Assembly (NCBI RefSeq): GCF_004134825.1
Contig: NZ_SDPN01000003.1
Coordinates: 1 to 64,000, forward strand
Direction of reading: 5' to 3'
Length of the DNA: 64,000 bases
From: Agromyces albus
GTDB lineage: Bacteria > Actinomycetota > Actinomycetes > Actinomycetales > Microbacteriaceae
Of the stretch, positions 58,325 to 64,000 are shown in pieces (the stretch's first letter is position 1; each line of letters starts with the position of its first letter). Under the pieces are notes generated by a model. It was given only the letters and a program-made list of their open reading frames with translations. It made no database searches and was not told where the DNA came from. The translations under genes were made by a program, and so were the position numbers.

Positions 58325-60070
58325 TTACGTCGAAGAGGAATCGCGGTCGTGGGGCGGTTCGGCGGCCGAGAGCCCGGCGGCATGCCGGTCGGCGAACGCC
58401 GTGACCGCGGCCTCGAGCCCCGGGTCCTCACCGCGCGCGAGTGCCGCGTACTCGAGCACGACACGGCCGTCGGGGCGCGTCGCGGCCTTCACCCACATGC
58501 GTCGTCGCGGCACGAAGAGCGAGACGAGGAGTCCGGCGAGGATGAGGATCGCGAACACAAGCACCCACAGTTGCGACGGGTCGTGGTGGATGTCGAACGA
58601 CGCGAAGCGCGGCACGCTCTGCGAGAGGTCGCCCTCGGCGGCATCCGGATCCGCATTGTCGAAGGAGACCGAGCCGAGCCCGTTCGGCAGCTCGGCCGTC
58701 TCGCCGGGCTTCAACTCGATCGAGTCGACGCCCGTCGAGCCGCCGGTGAGCTGCTCCATGCTCGACGGGTCGAGCGTGTACACCGAGGTGGGCTCGCCGC
58801 CGTCGATGCCGAGGTCGCCCTGGTACACGTTGAGGGTGAGCACCGGGAAGATCAGGTCGGGGTAGCTCGACGTGTAGGCCCCCGAGGCGAGCTCGCTCTG
58901 CGTCGGGTAGAAGAATCCGACCATGCCGACCTGCTCCTCGAGGCCGTCGGGCACCTTGACGACGCCGATCGAGGTGAGGTTGGCGTCTTGCGGCAGGAAC
59001 GGCACCGAGTCGGTGAAGACCACCTCGCCGTCGGCATCGCGCACCGTGATCGTCGGCGCGTAGCCGTTGCCGAGCAGGTAGACGTCGGTGCCGTGGGTGT
59101 AGAGCGGCTCGTTGACCTTCACGGTCTCCTCCGTCGCCTGCTCGCCCTGGCCCTGCACGGTCACGTGCGCGGTGAAGTCGATCGCCTGCCCGATCGCGTC
59201 TTGATTGCGCGTCTCGTAGACGGCGTCGAGCTCTTCGAGCGAGATCCGATAGGGCTTGAGCGAGGTGTCGTCGAAGAAGCGGCCGGGGTTGAACGAGTCG
59301 TAGGCCGCGAGCGTGTTGACGAAGGACTGGCCCTCGACGATCACGCGCTGCCCCGCGAAGCCGAAGCCGCCGCCGATGCCCACGGCCACGAGCACGCCGA
59401 GCAGCGCGGTGTGGAACACGAGGTTGCCGGTCTCGCGCAGGTAGCCGCGTTCGGCGGAGACGGATGCCTCGTCGCGCGCGTCGAAGCGCTCGACCCGGTA
59501 CCCCGCCTGGCGGAGCTGCTTCGCCGCGGCGTCGATCGCGGCATCCGCTCCACTGCTGGTTGAGCCTGTCGAAACCGCGCCCGCCGAAACCGGCAACGGC
59601 CGTTCGGTATATCCCGCGAGGCGCGAAAGCCGCACCGGCGTGCGCGGCGGGCGGGCTCGCAGCGCCTCGAGGTGGTGCTTCGTGCGCGGGATGACGCAGC
59701 CGATGAGCGAGACGAACAGCAGCAGGTAGATCGCCGAGAACCACGCCGACGTGTAGACGTCGAACATCTGGAAGCCGTCGAGCACGGGCGCGAGCGCGGG
59801 GTTGTCGGTGAAGTACTGCACGACCCCGTTGGGGTCGCTCGAGCGCTGCGGCACGAGGGAGCCCGGCACCGCGGCGATCGCGAGCAGCAACAGCAGGAGC
59901 AGGGCCGTGCGCATGCTCGTGAGCTGGCGCCACGCGAAGCGGATCCAGCCGATGAAGCCGAGCTTCGGCTGGCTGACCGAGTTGTCGGATGCCGCGTCGG
60001 GCGCACCCTCGACGGAGTCGATGTGATCGGCGGGCCGCGACGGCGCGCCCGGGTCAGATTGCGGGGACAA
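58325..60070 (-). CDS. resB: Cytochrome c biogenesis protein ResB
   Basis: A 581-residue protein. Helices near residues 55-75, 108-125 and 215-240, then a large outer domain and a final helix at about 515-535, followed by the Res[28 protein letters not shown] tail. Residues about 162-176 ([16 protein letters not shown]) are encoded by an in-frame repeat. The start is TTG at 60070, which overlaps the ccdA stop by 17 bases; no ATG or GTG lies nearby, so the start is uncertain. Confidence 0.92.
   Translation of the reverse strand: MSPQSDPGAPSRPADHIDSVEGAPDAASDNSVSQPKLGFIGWIRFAWRQLTSMRTALLLLLLLAIAAVPGSLVPQRSSDPNGVVQYFTDNPALAPVLDGFQMFDVYTSAWFSAIYLLLFVSLIGCVIPRTKHHLEALRARPPRTPVRLSRLAGYTERPLPVSAGAVSTGSTSSGADAAIDAAAKQLRQAGYRVERFDARDEASVSAERGYLRETGNLVFHTALLGVLVAVGIGGGFGFAGQRVIVEGQSFVNTLAAYDSFNPGRFFDDTSLKPYRISLEELDAVYETRNQDAIGQAIDFTAHVTVQGQGEQATEETVKVNEPLYTHGTDVYLLGNGYAPTITVRDADGEVVFTDSVPFLPQDANLTSIGVVKVPDGLEEQVGMVGFFYPTQSELASGAYTSSYPDLIFPVLTLNVYQGDLGIDGGEPTSVYTLDPSSMEQLTGGSTGVDSIELKPGETAELPNGLGSVSFDNADPDAAEGDLSQSVPRFASFDIHHDPSQLWVLVFAILILAGLLVSLFVPRRRMWVKAATRPDGRVVLEYAALARGEDPGLEAAVTAFADRHAAGLSAAEPPHDRDSSST
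59555..59576. repeat. Short palindromic repeat inside resB
   Basis: GGTTGAGCCTGTCGAAACC with GGTT/AACC ends, directly followed on the minus strand by the GGATGCC word. Read in frame it gives AVSTGSTSS. Confidence 0.7.
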
Positions 60071-60806
60071 AACCGGTGATCACCGCCTGCAGCTCGTAGA
60101 TCCAGACCGTCCAGAGGCCCGAGACCATGAGCACGCCGATGAGCATGAGGAGCGAGCCTCCGATGATGTTGATGGCGCGGATGTGCCGGCGGAGGAACGC
60201 GAGCGATCCCGTGACCCAGCCGAAGCCGAGGGCGACGAGCAGGAACGGGATGCCGAGGCCGATGCAATAGGCGAGGCCGAGGAGCGCCCCGCGGCCCGCC
60301 GAGGCCGAGTCTGCGCTGAGGGCGAGCACGACGGCGAGGGTCGGGCCGATGCACGGGGTCCACCCGAGGCCGAACACGATCCCGAGGAGCGGTGCGCCCG
60401 CGAGACCGGTGGCGGGCCGCCACGAGGGCTTGATCGTGCGTTGCAGGAACGTGAACTGCCCGATGAAGACGAACCCCATGACGATGAGCACGATGCCGAG
60501 CACCCGCACGAGCAGGTCGGCGTAGACCTGCAGCCACGCACCGATCACACCGAACGCGGTCGTGAAGATGAGGAACACGAGCGTGAAGCCCGCGATGAAC
60601 AGGAGCACGCCGAGCAGGAGGCGTCGACGGTTGCGGCGTGCCTCGACGGCGTCGGCCGAGGCATCCGTGAATCCGCCGACGTAGCCCAGGTAGCCGGGCA
60701 CGAGCGGCAGCACGCACGGCGAGAGGAATGAGACGATACCCGCGGCGAGCGCGATCGGCATCGCCGCGAGCAATTGCCCGTTCAGCACGATCTCACCGAC
60801 GCCCAT
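60054..60806 (-). CDS. ccdA: Thiol-disulphide electron carrier CcdA
   Basis: A 250-residue membrane protein with six helices. The redox cysteines lie in [17 protein letters not shown] and [14 protein letters not shown]. It passes electrons from cytosolic thioredoxin to the exported TlpA-like protein for haem attachment. It starts [10 protein letters not shown], 14 bases after the tlpA stop. Confidence 0.95.
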   Translation of the reverse strand: MGVGEIVLNGQLLAAMPIALAAGIVSFLSPCVLPLVPGYLGYVGGFTDASADAVEARRNRRRLLLGVLLFIAGFTLVFLIFTTAFGVIGAWLQVYADLLVRVLGIVLIVMGFVFIGQFTFLQRTIKPSWRPATGLAGAPLLGIVFGLGWTPCIGPTLAVVLALSADSASAGRGALLGLAYCIGLGIPFLLVALGFGWVTGSLAFLRRHIRAINIIGGSLLMLIGVLMVSGLWTVWIYELQAVITGFVPAI

Positions 60807-60820
60807 GCCCGCCGCCCGGC

Positions 60821-61417
60821 CTATGCCTGCTCGGCGAGCAGCTGGTCGATGATCGACTCGAGGATCGACGCGCTGTCGAGCTGCCCGAGCACTCTCGCGG
60901 CCACGCGGCCCTCCTGGTCGAGCACGATCGTCGTCGGCACGGCGGCCGGCGGCACCGGGCCCGAGAACGCGAGCTGCGCCTCACCCGAGTTGACATCGAG
61001 GATCGACGGATACGTCACGCCGTACTTCTCCTCGAAGGACGCAGCGGTGCCGGCCTGGTCGCGCACGTTCACGCCCACGAAGCTCACGCCCTCGTCGGCG
61101 AACGCCTCCGACACATCCTGCAGGATGGGCGCCTCCGCCCGGCACGGCGCGCAGCCCGCGTACCAGAAGTTCACGACCTGCACGTCGCCCTCGGCGTCGG
61201 CCGAGTCGTAGCGTTGGCCCTCGACCGTCTCGCCCGAGAACTCGATGCGCTCGCCGCGCTGCGGCTCGTCGAACTCCGAGATGGTGCCGTCGCCCGCGAT
61301 GTAGTTCTTGCCGCTGCCCTCGCGGTACTGCTCGGCGAGCGGGTCGCTCGTACACCCCGTCAGCAGGAGAGCGGATGCCACGGCGAGCACAACCCCGACT
61401 CTGCGGGTTCCGTGCAT
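60821..61417 (-). CDS. TlpA/ResA-type thioredoxin lipoprotein
   Basis: A 198-residue exported reductase. Lipobox LLTGC near residue 22; a thioredoxin fold with active site [15 protein letters not shown]; cis-Pro in [12 protein letters not shown]. It keeps apocytochrome cysteines reduced. The ATG at 61417 overlaps the stop of the phosphatase gene (TGATG), so the operon is translationally coupled. Confidence 0.94.
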   Translation of the reverse strand: MHGTRRVGVVLAVASALLLTGCTSDPLAEQYREGSGKNYIAGDGTISEFDEPQRGERIEFSGETVEGQRYDSADAEGDVQVVNFWYAGCAPCRAEAPILQDVSEAFADEGVSFVGVNVRDQAGTAASFEEKYGVTYPSILDVNSGEAQLAFSGPVPPAAVPTTIVLDQEGRVAARVLGQLDSASILESIIDQLLAEQA

Positions 61418-62061
61418 CACACCGCCCCCACGTCGGTTGCGTGCGCAGCCAGCCCCGCCGCCGGATCGCGGTAGCCGACCTCCACGAAACCCGCACCGCG
61501 ACGCTCGAACGTCGTGATGCTCGAGAGGGCGCAGCGACGGCGGCGCGGGTCGTGCGAGAGCGACATGCCCACGACCCGGCGGTGCACCATCCAGATCGGC
61601 AGCTGGTGGCTCACGATCACGACGTCGCCGTCGTCGACCGAGGTCCAGGCGTCGTCCATCGCGTGCAGCATGCGGGTCGCGATCGAGCGGAACGGTTCGC
61701 CCCAGCTCGGCTGGAGCGGGTTCACGAGGTAGCCCCAGTTGCGCACATCGCGGAGGGCGCCGGCGCGGCCGCTCATGCGCTTGCCCTCGAATCGGTTCTC
61801 GGGCTCGATGACGCGGTCGTCGAGCGAGGCCTCGAGCGCGAACACCCGGCCGATGGGCTCAGCCGACTGCTGGGTGCGCTGCAACGGAGAGGAGATGAGG
61901 GCCCGCACCGGGCGGGAGCGGCCGGCGAGGTCGTCGGCGGCGGCTTGCGCCATCTCATGCCCGAGGGTGGAGAGTCCGTAGCCCGGGAGACGACCGTAGA
62001 GCACGCCCTGGGGGTTGAATACCTCGCCATGGCGCACGAGATGGATCTGCTCGGCCGGCAC
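61417..62061 (-). CDS. Histidine phosphatase family protein
   Basis: A 214-residue branch of the phosphoglycerate-mutase fold. The catalytic loop IHLVRHGEVFNPQGVLYGRLPGYGLS is at the start; the second His is in VVIVSHQLPIWMVHRRV. It heads the cytochrome biogenesis operon. The GTG at 62061 is chosen from the -10 box; a longer frame is unlikely. The substrate is unknown. Confidence 0.9.
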   Translation of the reverse strand: MPAEQIHLVRHGEVFNPQGVLYGRLPGYGLSTLGHEMAQAAADDLAGRSRPVRALISSPLQRTQQSAEPIGRVFALEASLDDRVIEPENRFEGKRMSGRAGALRDVRNWGYLVNPLQPSWGEPFRSIATRMLHAMDDAWTSVDDGDVVIVSHQLPIWMVHRRVVGMSLSHDPRRRRCALSSITTFERRGAGFVEVGYRDPAAGLAAHATDVGAV

Positions 62062-62068
62062 GGTCTCC

Positions 62069-62074
62069 AGTCTA
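62069..62074 (-). promoter_or_regulatory. -10 box of the phosphatase/cytochrome operon
   Basis: TAGACT on the minus strand, seven bases from the GTG at 62061. Confidence 0.5.
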
Positions 62075-62166
62075 CGGAGCGGTTCCCTATGAAAGCGCCG
62101 AGCGCCCTGTGCCCCCGACCCGTCGAAACACCGACGGCCGAGACGGCAGTCGGCGCTGGCGTCGGG

Positions 62167-62190
62167 GCGAAGGCCAGAAATGGCCTTCGC
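62167..62190. repeat. Hairpin with GAAA tetraloop
   Basis: GCGAAGGCCA and TGGCCTTCGC close on GAAA in the gap before aspS. It ends 20 bases ahead of the aspS -10 box. Confidence 0.85.
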
Positions 62191-62210
62191 TCCCAGCTCC
62201 AGCGCGCAAG

Positions 62211-62216
62211 TAGGAT
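62211..62216 (+). promoter_or_regulatory. -10 box of aspS
   Basis: TAGGAT lies eight bases before the GTG at 62225. Confidence 0.4.
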
Positions 62217-62224
62217 GGTCGATC

Positions 62225-63583
62225 GTGAACACCCGCACCCTCGTCAAGAACCTCGCCGCGCTCCCCGACGGCCCCGTCACCGTGTCCGGATGGGTCGAGA
62301 CGGTGCGTGATCAGAAGAAGGTGCAGTTCGTCATCCTGCGCGACGAGTCCGGGGCGGTGCAGCTCGTGAACCCCGCGACCCGCGAACTCCCTGAGCCCAT
62401 TGAAGGGGGCGAGGCGGATGCCGCGGCATCCGCTCGGCTCGCGACCACCGAGTCGATCTCGGCGCTCGCCCACGGCACCTTCCTCACCGTGTCGGGCGAA
62501 CTGAAGCACGACGAGCGGGTCAAGCTCGGCGGCCTCGAGGTGAAGATCGGCTCGCTCGAGGTGGTCGCCGAGGCCAACCCCGAGACGCCGATCGCGGCCG
62601 ACTCGAGCCTCGACAAGCGCATGGACTGGCGCTTCCTCGACTTGCGCCACCCGAAGCAGCACCTCATCTTCCGCATCCAGACGACGTTCGAGCACGCGCT
62701 GCGGCAGTACTGGGTCGACAACGACTTCATCGAGATCCACACCCCGAAGCTCATGGCGAGCGCGAGCGAGTCGCGCGCCGAGCTCTTCGAGGTCGACTAC
62801 TTCGAGGGCAAGGCCTACCTCGCGCAGAGCCCGCAGTTCTTCAAGCAGATGGCGCAGCCGGCCGGCTTCGGCAAGGTGTTCGAGATCGGCCCGGCGTTCC
62901 GTGCCGACCCGTCGTTCACGTCTCGGCACGCGACCGAGTTCACGTCGATCGACGCCGAGATGAGCTGGGTCGACTCTCATGAAGATGTCATGCGCATGCA
63001 CGAGGAGCTTCTCGTCGCCGCGTTCACGGCGGTGAAGGAGAAGCACGGCGCCGAGATCCTCGATCTCTTCGGCATCGAACTCGAGGTGCCCACGACGCCG
63101 TTCCCGCGCATCCCGCTCGCCGAGGCGAAGCAGATCGTCGCCGACCGCGGCTACGTCATCCCGCGCGACGACGCGGACATCGACCCCGAGGGCGAGCGCC
63201 AGATCTCCGCGTACGTGAAGGAGACGTACGGGCACGACTTCGTGTTCCTCACGGACTGGGACATCAGCCTGCGGCCGTTCTACCACATGCGTCACCCAGA
63301 AGACTCGGCGCTCACCAACTCGTACGACCTCATCTACAACGGCGTCGAGATCTCGACCGGGGCGCAGCGCGAGCACCGCATCGACGTGCTCGTCGAGCAG
63401 GCGAAGGAGAAGGGGCTCGACCCCGAAGAGCTCGAGTTCTACCTCGACTTCTTCCGCTACGGCGTGCCCCCGCACGGCGGGTTCGGCATGGGTCTTGCCC
63501 GTGTGCTGATGCTCATGCTCGAGGAGCACTCGATCCGCGAGACGACGTACCTGTTCCGCGGCCCGACGCGCCTGCTCCCCTAG
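62225..63583 (+). CDS. aspS: Aspartate--tRNA ligase, archaeal type
   Basis: A 452-residue class IIb synthetase. An OB-fold anticodon domain (1-110, VTVSGWVETVRDQKKVQFVILRDESGAVQLV) is followed by the catalytic domain: motif 2 region FRADPSFTSRHATEFTSIDAEMSWV and motif 3 GVPPHGGFGMGLARVLMLML. The short length and absence of the bacterial GAD insert mark the archaeal/eukaryote-like AspRS, often non-discriminating so that Asp-tRNA(Asn) is later amidated. Residues about 62-68 (EADAAAS) come from a palindrome in the OB domain. Confidence 0.9.
   Translation: MNTRTLVKNLAALPDGPVTVSGWVETVRDQKKVQFVILRDESGAVQLVNPATRELPEPIEGGEADAAASARLATTESISALAHGTFLTVSGELKHDERVKLGGLEVKIGSLEVVAEANPETPIAADSSLDKRMDWRFLDLRHPKQHLIFRIQTTFEHALRQYWVDNDFIEIHTPKLMASASESRAELFEVDYFEGKAYLAQSPQFFKQMAQPAGFGKVFEIGPAFRADPSFTSRHATEFTSIDAEMSWVDSHEDVMRMHEELLVAAFTAVKEKHGAEILDLFGIELEVPTTPFPRIPLAEAKQIVADRGYVIPRDDADIDPEGERQISAYVKETYGHDFVFLTDWDISLRPFYHMRHPEDSALTNSYDLIYNGVEISTGAQREHRIDVLVEQAKEKGLDPEELEFYLDFFRYGVPPHGGFGMGLARVLMLMLEEHSIRETTYLFRGPTRLLP
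62414..62433. repeat. 20-bp perfect GGATGCC palindrome inside aspS
   Basis: GCGGATGCCGCGGCATCCGC, self-complementary over all twenty bases; it encodes Ala-Asp-Ala-Ala-Ala-Ser in the OB domain. Confidence 0.92.
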
Positions 63584-63633
63584 CCGCACCGCGTCATCTC
63601 GCGGGGTTCGAAGCTGCCCACAGGCGGGCGACG

Positions 63634-63639
63634 TAGGCT
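63634..63639 (+). promoter_or_regulatory. -10 box, leaderless start
   Basis: TAGGCT lies six bases before the GTG at 63646. Confidence 0.5.
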
Positions 63640-63645
63640 CGGAGG

Positions 63646-64000
63646 GTGACCGAGACCACGCGCACGGTCCGCATCGGAGGCGGCACGTTCCGCATGGGGT
63701 CGAGCGAGTTCTACCCCGACGAGACGCCCGTGCACGAGCGCACCGTGGGCCCGTTCGAGATCGACGTGCACCCCGTCACGAACGAGCAGTTCGCGGCGTT
63801 CGTCGACGCGACCGGCTACGTCACCGTCGCCGAGCGCCCGCTCGATCCCGCCGACTTCCCGGGCGCCGACCCGGCGGATCTCGTGCCGGGCGGCCTCGTG
63901 TTCACGCCGACCGACGGCCCGGTCGACCTGCGCGACTGGCGGCAGTGGTGGCGCTGGGGCGCGGGCGCGAGCTGGCGGCATCCGTTCGGGCCCGGGTCAT
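63646..64000 (+). CDS. Formylglycine-generating enzyme family protein, partial
   Basis: Only about 118 residues are in the window. They read RIGGGTFRMGSSEFYPDETPVHERTVGPFEIDVHPVTNEQFAAFVDATGYVTVAERPL, the opening of the FGE-sulfatase (SUMF1) fold. This family turns a sulfatase Cys into formylglycine or serves as the EgtB-like relative. Catalytic cysteines would lie further right. The GTG start is supported by the -10 box; GGAGG immediately touches it, too close for a normal ribosome site. Confidence 0.85.
   Translation, partial: MTETTRTVRIGGGTFRMGSSEFYPDETPVHERTVGPFEIDVHPVTNEQFAAFVDATGYVTVAERPLDPADFPGADPADLVPGGLVFTPTDGPVDLRDWRQWWRWGAGASWRHPFGPGS

Noticed and set aside
62075-62224. T-box leader before aspS
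   Set aside because: No T-box sequence or specifier loop, and the -10 box lies only eight bases before the GTG.

Overview
The window is a high-GC actinobacterial chromosome segment. Leaderless genes, GCC/CTC/GAC-rich codon use, menaquinone genes, an archaeal-type AspRS, sugar ABC importers without their own ATPase, and N-terminal leaders of the TRRELRERE type point to Microbacteriaceae (Agromyces/Microbacterium-like). This is an inference from gene content and style; no search was run.

Layout. 1-4.7 kb: a cut-off gene with a disordered N-terminus, an inositol-monophosphatase-family enzyme, a TetR regulator facing a DUF998 membrane protein, tRNA-Tyr(GUA), a PH-domain membrane protein and two tiny membrane/surface proteins. 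4.8-14.7 kb: a LacI regulator, a glycosyltransferase remnant, then a ROK regulator facing a GH36 alpha-galactosidase, an ABC sugar importer and a GH13 glucosidase, which together look like a raffinose/melibiose-type module. 14.7-17.9 kb: YajQ, an AbiEi/DUF559-like protein, and an HTTM membrane protein with a small partner. 17.9-26.0 kb: a complete Tad/Flp pilus locus on the minus strand (prepilin peptidase, Flp, TadE, TadG-like, CpaB, CpaE, TadA, TadB, TadC). 26.1-62.1 kb: a respiratory-quinone and cytochrome-c backbone (ferredoxin-NADP reductase, polyprenyl synthase, menG, menF, menD, menA, menE, menB, menC, then ccsB, resB, ccdA, tlpA). It is interrupted by a LacI/GH42/ABC beta-galactoside module (30.8-37.4 kb), by ppk2, and by a block with a 2020-residue amylopullulanase, an epoxide hydrolase and a LAL-type LuxR regulator (46-57 kb). 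62.2-64 kb: aspS and the start of a formylglycine-generating-enzyme-family gene.

How it works together. The two sugar modules and the secreted amylopullulanase fit a plant-polysaccharide or oligosaccharide lifestyle. Each has a regulator or a palindromic operator nearby. The men and ccs genes build the electron-transport chain.

The most interesting signals are not extra genes. (1) Repetitive palindromic elements lie inside genes in frame: an inverted pair inside menB and a short one inside resB. Another inverted pair forms the stop codon of the LuxR gene. (2) The word GGATGCC/GGCATCC is very dense (about 130 hits of its 6-base core by eye). In coding DNA it often reads Asp-Ala-Ala-Ala-Ser, and it forms perfect palindromes and hairpins. 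(3) A leaderless signature, TAnnnT followed by 6-8 bases and then ATG/GTG, precedes at least 15 starts, including most men genes. (4) Several long, perfect intergenic inverted repeats occur.
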